NCBI RefSeq assembly: GCF_008868125.1
Contig: NZ_WAAQ01000001.1
Span: forward strand, 1,612,001-1,676,000
Source: Microbacterium maritypicum
GTDB taxonomy: Bacteria; Actinomycetota; Actinomycetes; Actinomycetales; Microbacteriaceae
Direction: 5' to 3'
Length of the DNA stretch: 64,000 nt
Positions within the stretch are counted from its first letter, which is position 1. Each line of letters starts with the position of its first letter. Under the pieces are notes generated by a model, which saw nothing but the letters and a program-made list of their open reading frames with translations, ran no database searches and was not told the DNA's origin. The translations under genes and the position numbers were made by a program. Positions 11,950 to 21,160 of this stretch are shown here, piece by piece.

Positions 11950-13794
11950 TCAGCTCTTGTGACGCGGCTTGCGGAACGGCTTCTCGTCGCGCGTGTCTCG
12001 TGCCGGACGCTCATCGCGATCCCGACGCTCGAAACGGTCGCTCCGTCCGCCGTCATCGCGGCTCTCACGGGGACCTCCCGCGCGTCGTGCGCCGGGGCCG
12101 CGGTCGGGCTTGATCTCGATCAGACGACCGGAGATACGCGTGTCGCGCAGCTTCTCGAGGACGGAAGCATCGAGGTTCGACGGCAGCTCCACGGTGGAGA
12201 AGTCGGGGCGGATGTTGATCGCGCCGAAGTCGTCGCGCCCCAGTCCACCCTCGTTGGCGAGCGCGCCGACGATCTGTCGCGGCTCGACACGGTGACGTCG
12301 GCCGACCTCGATGCGGTAGGCGGTGTAGTCGCCCCGCCCGCGTCGCTCGGTACGCGGTTCGCGAGCGTCGCGGCCGGCGCGCTCGCGCGGCGGACGGTTG
12401 TCGGCTTCCACCGCCCTGGTGAGGGCATCGTTGGCGGGGTCGAGGAGCAGCGGCTTGTCGCCCTGCGCCACGACGGCGAGGGCCGCGGCCACATCGCCCT
12501 CCGGCACGTCGTGGTGACGGACGTAGTGCGCGACGATGTCGCGGAACGCCTCGATGCGCGCGGTCTCCGACAGTGCCGTGGTGATCGCGTCGTCGAAGCG
12601 GTTCAGGCGGGTGGTGTTGACGTCTTCCGTGCTGGGCAGCTGCATCTGCGTCGGGACCTGACGCGTCGCCTTCTCGATGTGCTTGAGCAGGTAGCGCTCG
12701 CGCGGCGTGATGAAGCTGATCGCATCACCGCTGCGACCCGCACGGCCCGTGCGTCCGATGCGGTGCACGTAAGACTCGGTGTCGGTGGGGATGTCGAAGT
12801 TGATGACGTGGCTGATGCGCTCGACATCGAGACCACGCGCGGCGACGTCGGTGGCGACGAGGATGTCGAGCTTGCCGTCCTTGAGCTGGTTCACGCTGCG
12901 TTCGCGCTGCACCTGGGGCACGTCGCCGTTGATCGCGGCAGCGGAGTAGCCACGGGCACGCAGCTTCTCGGCGAGCGTCTCGGTCTCGTTCTTGGTGCGG
13001 ACGAAGACGATCATGCCGTCGAAGTTCTCGACCTCGAGGATGCGGGTGAGCGCGTCGACCTTCTGCGCGTACGACACCACGAGGTACCGCTGCGTGATGT
13101 TCGTGCCGGTCGCGGTCTTCGACTTGATGCTGATCTCTTCCGGATCGCGCAGGTACTTCTGCGCGAGGCGACGGATCTGCGGGGGCATGGTCGCGGAGAA
13201 CAAGGCGACCTGCTTCTCGACGGGCGTCTGCGCGAGGATCTGCTCGACATCTTCCGCGAAGCCCATCTTCAGCATCTCATCGGCCTCGTCGAGCACCAGG
13301 TACTGCAACTGCGAGAGGTCGAGAGTGCCCTTGGCGAGGTGGTCCATGATGCGCCCCGGCGTGCCGACGATCACGTGCACGCCGCGGCGAAGAGCAGAGA
13401 GCTGCACGCCGTAGGCCTGGCCGCCGTAGACGGGCAGCATGTGCACGCCCTTCATCTTGGAGGCGTAGGACTCGAAGGCTTCACAGACCTGGAGGGCGAG
13501 CTCGCGCGTGGGAGCCAGCACGAGGGCCTGCGGGGTCTTCTGCGAGACGTCGAGGCGCTCGAGGACGGGGAGCGCGAATGCCGCGGTCTTCCCGGTACCG
13601 GTCTGCGCCATGCCGACGACATCGCGGCCGGCGAGAAGAGTCGGGATGGTGGCCGCCTGGATGGGCGACGGGGTCTCGTATCCGAGATCCTTGATGGCTT
13701 TGAGGACGGGCCCGGTGATGCCGAGCTCCTCGAATCCGGGGGTCGCGGGAGTGTCCTCGGGGGCGTCGGTCAGCACTGCATCTTCAGGGGTCAC
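11950..13794 (-). CDS. DEAD-box ATP-dependent RNA helicase (DeaD/CsdA type)
   Basis: This RNA helicase remodels structured RNA, typically in cold adaptation, ribosome assembly and mRNA decay. The motifs run in order: Q motif, AQTGTGKT (about residue 63), PTRELALQ, TPGR, VLDEADEML (about 168), SAT, then ATDVAARGLD and HRIGRTGRAG. A DbpA-like RNA-binding domain follows, then an Arg/Asp-rich tail. I place the start at GTG 13794 (614 residues) because TACCCT-TGGGAA-GTG fits the leaderless pattern. The longer frame from 13818 would start inside that promoter. Confidence 0.93.
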   Translation of the reverse strand: MTPEDAVLTDAPEDTPATPGFEELGITGPVLKAIKDLGYETPSPIQAATIPTLLAGRDVVGMAQTGTGKTAAFALPVLERLDVSQKTPQALVLAPTRELALQVCEAFESYASKMKGVHMLPVYGGQAYGVQLSALRRGVHVIVGTPGRIMDHLAKGTLDLSQLQYLVLDEADEMLKMGFAEDVEQILAQTPVEKQVALFSATMPPQIRRLAQKYLRDPEEISIKSKTATGTNITQRYLVVSYAQKVDALTRILEVENFDGMIVFVRTKNETETLAEKLRARGYSAAAINGDVPQVQRERSVNQLKDGKLDILVATDVAARGLDVERISHVINFDIPTDTESYVHRIGRTGRAGRSGDAISFITPRERYLLKHIEKATRQVPTQMQLPSTEDVNTTRLNRFDDAITTALSETARIEAFRDIVAHYVRHHDVPEGDVAAALAVVAQGDKPLLLDPANDALTRAVEADNRPPRERAGRDAREPRTERRGRGDYTAYRIEVGRRHRVEPRQIVGALANEGGLGRDDFGAINIRPDFSTVELPSNLDASVLEKLRDTRISGRLIEIKPDRGPGARRAGGPRESRDDGGRSDRFERRDRDERPARDTRDEKPFRKPRHKS

Positions 13795-13800
13795 TTCCCA

Positions 13801-13806
13801 AGGGTA
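13801..13806 (-). promoter_or_regulatory. -10 element of the DEAD-box helicase gene
   Basis: On the minus strand, TACCCT is followed by TGGGAA and a GTG at 13794. This position moves the start 24 nt inside the longest frame. Confidence 0.5.
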
Positions 13807-13841
13807 GCGCGCCGGCACGATCGGCGCCTGTGAGGGCGTCC

Positions 13842-15542
13842 TCAGACGCCTGTCGTCAGCGCGATCAGCTTGTCCTTGACCTGGCGCCGGAGCACCTTCC
13901 CGATCAGAGACTTCGGGAGCTCATCGACGACGAAGACACGACGAGGGACCTTGTAGGGCGTGAGGATGCTCCGTGCGAAATCGCGGATGGCCTCGACGTC
14001 GACATCGGTTCCCTGGTCGACGACGATCGCCGCGACCACCTCTTCGCCGGAGTGCTCGCTCGGCAGACCGACGACCGCAGCATCCGCGACCTGCGGGTGC
14101 TGGCGCAGAGCGTTCTCGACCTCGGTGGGAGCGACGTTGAAGCCGCCCGTGATGATGAGTTCCTTGATGCGGTCGACGATGCGCACGAAACCGGCGTCGT
14201 CGATCGTCACGATGTCGCCGGTGCGGTACCACCCGTCGACGAAGACGGCCTCTGTCTCCTCGGGCTTGCCGTAGTAGCCCGAGAACACCTGCGGACCGCG
14301 CACGACGAGTTCTCCGGCCGTGCCGGGCGGTACGTCTTCGCTCGGGTTCTCCGGGTCCACGACGCGGCATTCGGTGCCCGGAAGGGGGAGTCCGACGGTA
14401 CCGGGAACGCGGTTGTCCGCGACCGGGTTGGCCATGAGGACGGGCGAGCACTCGCTGAGTCCGTAGCCCTCGACGAGATAGCCGTGGGTGGCCTCCTCGA
14501 ACGGAACGACCAACTCGTGCGGCAGGGCCATGGCACCCGAGATGGCCACCTCGATGCCGTCGAGTGACACGCCCTCGGCCTTCGCGGCGGCGAGGAGGCG
14601 ATCCGCGATGGGCGGCACGAGCGGCAGGAATGTCGCCGGGTGCTTCTTGACGACGTCGAGAACGAGTTCCGGGTCGAACTTGGGGAACAGCACCAGTCGT
14701 GCACTCATCGACATCGCGAACGTCAGACAGAGCGTGAGGCCGTAAGCATGGAACATCGGCAGGACCGCGTAGACGACGCATCCCTTGCCCCGTTGGATGG
14801 AGGGAACCCACGCCTGGGCCTGCGCCGCGTTGGCCAGCAGGTTGCGGTGCGTGAGCGCCGCTCCCTTCGGTGTCCCTGTCGTTCCGGAGGTGTACTGGAT
14901 GATCGCGAGATCGTCGGTCAGCGGCTTCGGGTGCGACGCCGGGAGTGGTTCCGAGGCGAGCAGCGTGTCCCAGACGACCGTGCCGCGCACCCTCTCCGTG
15001 AGCGCGGCTCGCGACTCGCGTGCTTTGGTCACCGGCAGCCGCAGGGCGAAACGGGTGAGGAAGGGCATGGCGCGGGTCACGTCCACCGAGACGAGGTTCG
15101 TCACCGCAAGATCCGCCGGGAACTCCTGCACCGTGGAGACGACTTTGTTCCAGACGATCGCGTGCTTCGCGCCGTGGTCTTCGAACTGCTTGCGCAGCTC
15201 GCGCGGCGTGTAGAGCGGGTTGTGCTCGACGACGACGGCGCCGAGACGGAGCACCGCATAGAAAGCCACGATGTGCTGCGGGCAGTTCGGCAGCACGATC
15301 GCGACGGGGTCGCCGGCGCGGACACCGAGATCGCGCAGACCCGCCGCCGCGCGGTCGATCGCCGACTGGAGCTGCGCATACGTCGTCTCCCGACCGAAGA
15401 ACTGGAGGGCGGGGGCGTCCGGATAGTCGCGCGCCGAGGCGGCGACGATGTCCACGAGCGATCCGTCGACGGGAGAGAGGTCTTCCGGGACGCCGTCGGC
15501 ATAGCTGGCGATCCACGGGCGAGGAGGCTGGAACGTGCTCAC
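13842..15542 (-). CDS. Long-chain fatty acid-CoA ligase (FadD type)
   Basis: This 566-residue ANL-superfamily enzyme activates fatty acids to acyl-CoA through an acyl-AMP intermediate. It has the AMP-binding signature YTSGTTGTPKGAALTH, the motif EGYGLSECSP, the YRTGD motif (DGWYRTGD) and the C-terminal catalytic lysine context KSLIGKVLRR. The start is GTG 15542: TATGCT-GGGCGG-GTG on the minus strand matches the leaderless layout. The longer frame to 15596 reads through the promoter. The gene is divergent from gatC. The true substrate range cannot be read from sequence. Confidence 0.92.
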   Translation of the reverse strand: MSTFQPPRPWIASYADGVPEDLSPVDGSLVDIVAASARDYPDAPALQFFGRETTYAQLQSAIDRAAAGLRDLGVRAGDPVAIVLPNCPQHIVAFYAVLRLGAVVVEHNPLYTPRELRKQFEDHGAKHAIVWNKVVSTVQEFPADLAVTNLVSVDVTRAMPFLTRFALRLPVTKARESRAALTERVRGTVVWDTLLASEPLPASHPKPLTDDLAIIQYTSGTTGTPKGAALTHRNLLANAAQAQAWVPSIQRGKGCVVYAVLPMFHAYGLTLCLTFAMSMSARLVLFPKFDPELVLDVVKKHPATFLPLVPPIADRLLAAAKAEGVSLDGIEVAISGAMALPHELVVPFEEATHGYLVEGYGLSECSPVLMANPVADNRVPGTVGLPLPGTECRVVDPENPSEDVPPGTAGELVVRGPQVFSGYYGKPEETEAVFVDGWYRTGDIVTIDDAGFVRIVDRIKELIITGGFNVAPTEVENALRQHPQVADAAVVGLPSEHSGEEVVAAIVVDQGTDVDVEAIRDFARSILTPYKVPRRVFVVDELPKSLIGKVLRRQVKDKLIALTTGV

Positions 15543-15548
15543 CCGCCC

Positions 15549-15554
15549 AGCATA
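15549..15554 (-). promoter_or_regulatory. -10 element of the fadD-type gene (leaderless)
   Basis: TATGCT, then GGGCGG, then the GTG start at 15542 on the minus strand. Together with the gatC hexamer at 15598, it makes a compact divergent promoter pair about 45 bp apart. Confidence 0.55.
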
Positions 15555-15597
15555 GGGCGAGCCGCGTGGAGAGCATGGGACTGCGGAGCGCGCCAAC

Positions 15598-15603
15598 TAG
15601 ACT
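15598..15603 (+). promoter_or_regulatory. -10 element of the gatCAB operon (leaderless)
   Basis: TAGACT, then GGGGGA, then the GTG start of gatC at 15610. The start should be the 5' end of the transcript or within one base of it. Confidence 0.6.
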
Positions 15604-15609
15604 GGGGGA

Positions 15610-15909
15610 GTGTCTGAAATCACCCCTGAACTCGTGCGCCATCTCGGTGTGCTCGCACGCATCCAGCTGAACGACGACGAGGTGTCGCGGCTCACGAGCC
15701 AGCTCGACGCGATCGTCGACAACATCGCGAAGGTGTCGGAGGTCGCAACCCCCGACGTCGTCGCGACGAGCCACCCGATCCCGCTGAGCAATGTCTTCCG
15801 TCCCGACGTGGTCGGGCAGACGCTCACGCACGAGCAGGTGCTTCAGAACGCACCGGATGCCGCCGACGGCCGCTTCCGCGTGACCGCGATCCTGGGAGAA
15901 GAACAGTGA
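15610..15909 (+). CDS. gatC: Asp-tRNA(Asn)/Glu-tRNA(Gln) amidotransferase subunit C
   Basis: This 99-residue small subunit wraps around GatA and stabilises the amidotransferase that turns mischarged Glu-tRNA(Gln) or Asp-tRNA(Asn) into the amide forms. It has the family pattern [18 protein letters not shown], a helical linker, then [15 protein letters not shown]. It starts with GTG right behind a leaderless promoter and overlaps gatA as GTGA. Confidence 0.96.
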   Translation: MSEITPELVRHLGVLARIQLNDDEVSRLTSQLDAIVDNIAKVSEVATPDVVATSHPIPLSNVFRPDVVGQTLTHEQVLQNAPDAADGRFRVTAILGEEQ

Positions 15910-17423
15910 GCGACATCATCCGGCTGGATGCGGCGGATCTCGCCGCGAAGCTCGCCGCCGGCGAGGTGTCGAGCGTCGAGGCGACGCAGGCGCACCTCGA
16001 CCGCATCGCTGCGGTCGACGGCGACGTTCACGCGTTCCTGCACGTCAACCAGGGGGCGCTCGAGGCCGCAGCGGCGATCGACGCACGACGGGCCGCCGGT
16101 GAGTTGCTCGGCCCGCTCGCAGGCGTACCGCTGGCCATCAAGGACGTGCTGGTCACGACCGACCAGCCGACGACGAGCGGCTCGCGCATCCTCGAGGGAT
16201 ACCGCTCGCCGTACGACGCCACGGTCGTGGCGCGGTCACGCGCAGCGGGCATGATCGCCCTCGGCAAGACGAACATGGACGAGTTCGCCATGGGCTCCTC
16301 CACCGAGCACTCGGCGTACGGTCCCACGCACAACCCCTGGGACCTCGATCGGATCCCTGGCGGCTCCGGCGGCGGCTCTGCCGCCGCGGTCGCCGCGTTC
16401 GAGGCGCCCCTCGCGCTGGGTTCCGACACCGGAGGCTCGATCCGTCAGCCCGCCCACGTGACCGGCACGGTCGGCGTCAAGCCGACATACGGCGGTGTGA
16501 GCCGTTACGGAGCCATCGCCCTCGCCTCGAGCCTCGACCAGGTGGGCCCGGTCTCTCGGACCGTGCTCGACTCCGGTCTGCTGCACGACGCGATCGGCGG
16601 GCACGACCCGAAGGACTCGACCTCGCTGCGCGACACCTGGCCGTCGTTCGCCGAGGCCGCACGAGAGGGTGCGCGCGGAGACGTGCTCAAGGGTCTCAAG
16701 GTGGGCGTCATCCGCGAGCTCCCGGACAGTGGGTTCCAGCCCGGTGTGGCATCGTCCTTCCGCAGCGCGCTCGCGCTCATGGAGTCGCAGGGTGCCGAGA
16801 TCGTCGAGATCGGCGCCCCCCACTTCGAGTACGGTGTCGCCGCGTATTACCTGATCCTCCCGGCCGAGGCATCCAGCAACCTCGCGAAGTTCGACTCGGT
16901 GCGGTTCGGCCTGCGGGTGACTCCCGATGGCAACCCGACCGTCGAGGACGTCATGTCCGCGACACGCGACGCCGGATTCGGCGACGAGGTCAAGCGACGC
17001 ATCATCCTCGGCACCTACGCGCTGTCCGCCGGTTACTACGACGCCTACTACGGCAGTGCGCAGAAGGTCCGCACCCTCATCCAGCAGGACTTCGCGAACG
17101 CCTTCGCCGAGGTCGACGTGATCGCGACGCCCTCGGCGCCGACGACGGCGTTCAAGCTCGGCGAGAAGATCGACGACCCGCTGCAGATGTACCTGAACGA
17201 CATCACCACGATCCCGGTGAACCTCGCTGGCGTTCCCGGCATCTCCATCCCCAGCGGTCTCGCAGACGACGACGGTCTCCCCGTCGGCATCCAGTTCATC
17301 GCCCCGGCTCGTGAGGACGCCCGACTCTACAAGGTCGGCGCCGCGCTCGAGACGCTGCTCGTGGACTCGTGGGGTGCGCCACTGCTCACCCGTGCACCGC
17401 AGCTCGCAGGAGGGAAGCGCTGA
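15906..17423 (+). CDS. gatA: Asp-tRNA(Asn)/Glu-tRNA(Gln) amidotransferase subunit A
   Basis: This 505-residue amidase subunit releases ammonia from glutamine and channels it to GatB. The amidase-signature region is complete: the catalytic lysine in [10 protein letters not shown], the serine-rich [14 protein letters not shown] with the cis-Ser, and the nucleophile region [12 protein letters not shown]. The GTG start overlaps the gatC stop (GTGA) and its stop overlaps the gatB start (TGATG), so the three subunits are coupled for equal synthesis. Confidence 0.97.
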   Translation: MSDIIRLDAADLAAKLAAGEVSSVEATQAHLDRIAAVDGDVHAFLHVNQGALEAAAAIDARRAAGELLGPLAGVPLAIKDVLVTTDQPTTSGSRILEGYRSPYDATVVARSRAAGMIALGKTNMDEFAMGSSTEHSAYGPTHNPWDLDRIPGGSGGGSAAAVAAFEAPLALGSDTGGSIRQPAHVTGTVGVKPTYGGVSRYGAIALASSLDQVGPVSRTVLDSGLLHDAIGGHDPKDSTSLRDTWPSFAEAAREGARGDVLKGLKVGVIRELPDSGFQPGVASSFRSALALMESQGAEIVEIGAPHFEYGVAAYYLILPAEASSNLAKFDSVRFGLRVTPDGNPTVEDVMSATRDAGFGDEVKRRIILGTYALSAGYYDAYYGSAQKVRTLIQQDFANAFAEVDVIATPSAPTTAFKLGEKIDDPLQMYLNDITTIPVNLAGVPGISIPSGLADDDGLPVGIQFIAPAREDARLYKVGAALETLLVDSWGAPLLTRAPQLAGGKR

Positions 17424-18937
17424 TGGCCGCCGCCAAGCTCATGGACTTCGACAAGGCGCTCGAGATGTTCGAGCCGGTCCTCGGATTCGAGGTGCACGTC
17501 GAGCTCAACACGAACACGAAGATGTTCTCGGATGCGCCGAACCCGGCGAACGAGGCGTTCCACGCCGCCGAGCCGAACACGCTCATCGCCCCGGTCGACC
17601 TCGGGCTGCCCGGGTCGCTGCCGGTCGTGAACGAGACGGCCATCCGCTCCTCGATCAGCCTGGGGCTCGCCCTCGGCTGCTCGATCGCGGAGTCGAGCCG
17701 ATTCGCCCGGAAGAACTACTTCTACCCGGACCTCGGCAAGAACTACCAGATCTCGCAGTACGACGAGCCGATCGCCTACGAGGGATCGGTCGAGGTCGAG
17801 CTCGAGGACGGAACGCTCATCACGATCCCGATCGAGCGCGCGCACATGGAGGAAGACGCCGGGAAGCTGACCCACATGGGTGGGGCGACCGGACGCATCC
17901 AGGGCGCCGAGTACTCGCTGGTCGATTACAACCGTGCGGGCGTGCCTCTGGTCGAGATCGTCACCAAGACGATCTTCGGTACCGACCACCGTGCACCCGA
18001 GGTCGCCAAGGCGTATGTGCAGGCCATCCGCGACATCGTCCGCGGACTCGGCATCTCCGAGGCGCGTCTCGAGCGCGGCAACCTGCGATGCGACGCGAAC
18101 GTCTCCCTCCGGCCCCGCGGCCAGGAGAAGCTCGGCACGCGCACGGAGACGAAGAACGTGAACTCCATGCGGTCGGTCGAGCGTGCGGTGCGGTACGAGA
18201 TCCAACGCCAGGCGCAGATCCTCGCCGACGGCGGGACCATCACGCAGGAGACCCGGCACTGGCACGAGGACACCGGCACGACCTCGCCCGGCCGTCCCAA
18301 GTCCGATGCCGACGACTACCGCTACTTCCCGGAGCCCGATCTGCTGCCGGTGGAGCCTGCCGCCGAACTGATCGAAGAGCTGCGCGCGGCGCTGCCCGAG
18401 CAGCCGGTGGCACGCCGTCGCCGCCTGATGGCGGAGTGGGGCTTCACCGACCTGGAGTTCCAGGATGTCCGCAACGGCGGACTGCTCGAGGTCGTGGAGG
18501 CGACGATCGCCGCTGGGGCGACTCCGGCCACCGCGCGCAAGTGGTGGACGGGTGAGATCTCCCGTCTCGCGAACGCCCAGGAGAAGGACGCCACCGAGCT
18601 CATCAGCCCGGAGAACGTCGCAGCCCTGCAGCAGCTCGTCGACGCCGGCACCCTCACCGACAAGCTCGCTCGTCAGGTGCTCGAAGGCGTCATCGCCGGC
18701 GAGGGCAACCCGCAGGAGGTCGTCGACGCCCGTGGACTCGCGGTCGTGTCGGACGACGGCGCATTGATCGCCGCCATCGACGAAGCACTCGCCGCGCAGC
18801 CCGACGTCATGGCGAAGATCAAGGACGGCAAGGTGCAGGCCGCCGGTGCTGTCATCGGAGCGGTCATGAAGGCGATGAAGGGCCAGGCGGACGCCGCACG
18901 CGTCCGTGAACTCATTCTCGAGCGCGCTGCGCAGTAG
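17423..18937 (+). CDS. gatB: Asp-tRNA(Asn)/Glu-tRNA(Gln) amidotransferase subunit B
   Basis: This 504-residue subunit phosphorylates the mischarged aminoacyl-tRNA and performs the amide transfer. It shows the GatB features [35 protein letters not shown] and [11 protein letters not shown]. The C-terminal YqeY-like tRNA-binding tail ([19 protein letters not shown]) is complete. I chose ATG 17423, which overlaps the gatA stop, over the longer upstream frame. A strong hairpin follows the stop. Confidence 0.97.
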   Translation: MAAAKLMDFDKALEMFEPVLGFEVHVELNTNTKMFSDAPNPANEAFHAAEPNTLIAPVDLGLPGSLPVVNETAIRSSISLGLALGCSIAESSRFARKNYFYPDLGKNYQISQYDEPIAYEGSVEVELEDGTLITIPIERAHMEEDAGKLTHMGGATGRIQGAEYSLVDYNRAGVPLVEIVTKTIFGTDHRAPEVAKAYVQAIRDIVRGLGISEARLERGNLRCDANVSLRPRGQEKLGTRTETKNVNSMRSVERAVRYEIQRQAQILADGGTITQETRHWHEDTGTTSPGRPKSDADDYRYFPEPDLLPVEPAAELIEELRAALPEQPVARRRRLMAEWGFTDLEFQDVRNGGLLEVVEATIAAGATPATARKWWTGEISRLANAQEKDATELISPENVAALQQLVDAGTLTDKLARQVLEGVIAGEGNPQEVVDARGLAVVSDDGALIAAIDEALAAQPDVMAKIKDGKVQAAGAVIGAVMKAMKGQADAARVRELILERAAQ

Positions 18938-18944
18938 CGTGCGA

Positions 18945-18972
18945 CCCCGGGCCTCATGTCGGAGGCCCGGGG
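18945..18972 (+). terminator. Terminator hairpin after gatB, abutting the dinB ribosome site
   Basis: The arms CCCCGGGCCTC (18945-18955) and GAGGCCCGGGG (18962-18972) pair perfectly over 11 bp around a 6-nt loop. There is no U-tract, which is common in GC-rich actinobacteria. The last G of the stem is also the first base of the dinB Shine-Dalgarno GGAGGA (18972-18977). Confidence 0.65.
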
Positions 18973-18984
18973 GAGGATGGATGC

Positions 18985-20241
18985 ATGGGACACGGTGACG
19001 GCAGCGGACGGATCGTCTCCGCCATCGATGCCGACGACACCGGTACGAGGATCCTGCACGTCGACATGGACGCGTTCTACGCGGCGGTCGAGGTGCTCGA
19101 TGATCCCTCTCTCCGCGGCGTGCCGCTGATCATCGGCGCGCCGGACGGCCGTTCGGTCGTCTCGAGCGCATCGTACGAGGCGCGCCGATACGGCGTTCGC
19201 GCGGCGATGCCGGTTTCGCAGGCCCTCAGGCTGTGTCCGTCCGCGCGTATCGTCCCCCCGCACTTCCACCGGTACCAGGAGGTCTCTCGGCAGGTGATGG
19301 CGATCTTCGAATCGTTCACACCGCTCGTGGAGCCGCTGTCCGTCGACGAGGCGTTCCTCGATGTGCAGGGTGTGCGTCGTCTCTGGGGGAGCCCCGCGCG
19401 CATTGCCGAACTCATCCGAGCGCGCGTCCTCGATGAGGTCGGGATCACGTGCAGCGTCGGCGTCGCCGCCACCAAGCACGTCGCCAAGATGGCTTCGACG
19501 ATATCCAAGCCCGACGGGATGCTCGTCGTCGCGGCGAAGGACACGCTCGACTTCCTCTCTCCTCGACCGGTCCGTGCCATGTGGGGCGTCGGGCCGAAGG
19601 CCGCTGAAGCGCTGGAGGCTCGGGGGATCCGAACGGTGCGAGATGTGCGAGATGCCCCGCGCGAGATGATCGAACGCGCTGTCGGGCCTGCGCTGAGTGC
19701 GCGACTCGCACAGCTCGCCCGGGGAGAGGATGCGCGCGTCGTCGACACGGAGCGCGTGGAGAAGAGCATCGGTCATGAGGAGACCTTCGACGCCGACATC
19801 CTCGACCGCTCGTTCCTGCGCGCGGAACTGCTCCGACTGGCCGACCGCGTCGCTGCCCGGCTCCGCCGAGCGGAGTGGGAGACATCGACCGTCGCGATCA
19901 AGATCCGTTTCGATGACTTCCGTACGCTGAGCCGGTCCCAGACACTGAGCGAGCCCACAGCAGTGGGTCAGCGCATCGGAGAAGCCGCTCAGTCCCTGTT
20001 CGAGCAGATCGACCGTCGTGATCCGGTGCGACTCGTCGGCGTCCGTGCCGAGAATCTTCGACCAGCCGGCGGAGGCGCCCTCGGGCTCTGGGACGACGAC
20101 GAGGACTGGCGCCGAGTCGAGGGCGCGATGGATGAGGCCGTCGCCCGGTTCGGCGCGGCGACGATCAGTCGCGCCCGACACATCGGCCGCGGCGATGGCA
20201 GAGGCGCCGCACAACACCCGAAAGCCCACGGCCTGGATTGA
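18985..20241 (+). CDS. dinB: DNA polymerase IV (Y family)
   Basis: This 418-residue translesion polymerase has the catalytic carboxylates in HVDMDAFYAAVE (about residues 26-37) and SVDEAFLD (about 118). The thumb and little-finger domains are complete. A short hydrophobic segment near the C-terminus (GALGLWDDDE) could be the sliding-clamp contact. The ATG follows GGAGGA with 7-nt spacing. No SOS box is evident immediately upstream; the upstream sequence is the gatB terminator. Confidence 0.95.
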   Translation: MGHGDGSGRIVSAIDADDTGTRILHVDMDAFYAAVEVLDDPSLRGVPLIIGAPDGRSVVSSASYEARRYGVRAAMPVSQALRLCPSARIVPPHFHRYQEVSRQVMAIFESFTPLVEPLSVDEAFLDVQGVRRLWGSPARIAELIRARVLDEVGITCSVGVAATKHVAKMASTISKPDGMLVVAAKDTLDFLSPRPVRAMWGVGPKAAEALEARGIRTVRDVRDAPREMIERAVGPALSARLAQLARGEDARVVDTERVEKSIGHEETFDADILDRSFLRAELLRLADRVAARLRRAEWETSTVAIKIRFDDFRTLSRSQTLSEPTAVGQRIGEAAQSLFEQIDRRDPVRLVGVRAENLRPAGGGALGLWDDDEDWRRVEGAMDEAVARFGAATISRARHIGRGDGRGAAQHPKAHGLD

Positions 20242-20265
20242 TCCCACAGGGCATGGTTCCTCGGC

Positions 20266-20271
20266 TAGCGT
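20266..20271 (+). promoter_or_regulatory. -10 element of the GerW-like gene (leaderless)
   Basis: TAGCGT, then GGGGTT, then ATG at 20278. There is no ribosome-binding site in front of the start. Confidence 0.55.
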
Positions 20272-20277
20272 GGGGTT

Positions 20278-20595
20278 ATGCCGAACATTGCACTGGAACT
20301 CGGAAAACAAGCTGCGTCCTTCGGCGTGAAGAGCGCGTACGGAGAGCCGCAGGACGTCGACGGTGTGAGCATCACGCCGGTCGCGTTCACCTACTCGGGC
20401 TTCGGCGGCGGCAGCGGAGACGGTGCCGAAGGTGGCGGTGGCGGTGGAGTCTCCGTTCCCGTCGGCGTGTATGTGCGTCGCGAGGAGGGGTTGCGCTTCG
20501 AGCCGAACATCGTCACGCTTCTCGTGGTCGCCGTGCCGTTCGTCTGGGTCGCCGGACGGGCGCTCACCCGCATCATCCGTGCCCTCAAGAAGTGA
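20278..20595 (+). CDS. GerW/YtfJ-family small protein with C-terminal hydrophobic segment
   Basis: This 105-residue protein has the layout of the GerW (YtfJ) family: a beta core (SAYGEPQDVDGVSITPVAFT), a glycine-rich loop (GFGGGSGDGAEGGGGGG), a second beta segment (VSVPVGVYVRREEGLRFEP) and a hydrophobic helix near the end. The family is named from Bacillus spore germination but is widespread in non-sporulating actinobacteria, where its role is unknown. Nothing else here suggests sporulation. It overlaps the downstream kinase-like gene. Confidence 0.8.
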   Translation: MPNIALELGKQAASFGVKSAYGEPQDVDGVSITPVAFTYSGFGGGSGDGAEGGGGGGVSVPVGVYVRREEGLRFEPNIVTLLVVAVPFVWVAGRALTRIIRALKK

Positions 20596-21160
20596 CGACC
20601 CGGTCTCAGCCGCGCTGGAGCAGGCTGCGACACTGATCGAGCAGGATGTCCGCGCCGTCGCCGCTGTCAACCCGGTCGTGATCATCGACGGCGGCAGCGG
20701 AGCGGGCAAGTCCTCTCTCGCCTCCCTGCTCGTGCGTCGCTGGCCCGTGGTCGGCCATGTGCAGCTCATCGCGCTGGACTCGCTGTACCCCGGCTGGGAT
20801 GGTCTCGAAGGCGGCGTCGAGCGCGCCCTGGAGTGGATCCTCCGCCCGCACGGCCGCGGTTACCTCGGGACCTGGCGGCGGTGGGACTGGGAGGCTCAGG
20901 CTGAAGCGGAAAGCCACGCCGTCGATCCGGCCCTCGGCGTGATCGTCGAGGGCAGCGGGATACTCCGGGCGTCGACCGCCGGCCTCGCCGACGTCAGAAT
21001 CTGGGTGGAGTCCGCGGAGGCGTCGCGCAAGGCGCGAGCTCTGGCCCGCGACGGCGACACCTACCGCCCGCACTGGGACCGCTGGGCTGCGCAGGAGCGT
21101 CTGCACCGGGAGCGGGACGATCCTCGTTCCCTCGCCACCCGAGTCGTCGAGGTTCCCTAG
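20579..21160 (+). CDS. Small P-loop kinase (uridine kinase-like)
   Basis: This 193-residue NTP-binding protein carries a Walker A motif, IDGGSGAGKSSL, followed by LIALDSLYPGWDGLEGGV. That acceptor-site pattern resembles uridine or nucleoside kinases of the AAA_33/URK type. The substrate cannot be assigned. The frame has no ATG near the P-loop. The best start is GTG 20579, inside the end of the GerW-like gene with a 17-nt overlap, so the two are probably co-expressed. Its stop overlaps that of the opposite-strand gene: both TAG codons share the CTAG at 21157-21160. Confidence 0.8.
   Translation: MPSRSDDPVSAALEQAATLIEQDVRAVAAVNPVVIIDGGSGAGKSSLASLLVRRWPVVGHVQLIALDSLYPGWDGLEGGVERALEWILRPHGRGYLGTWRRWDWEAQAEAESHAVDPALGVIVEGSGILRASTAGLADVRIWVESAEASRKARALARDGDTYRPHWDRWAAQERLHRERDDPRSLATRVVEVP

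Noticed and set aside
20278..20595. Evidence for sporulation
   Set aside because: The GerW-like family is widespread outside spore formers, and no other sporulation gene is present.
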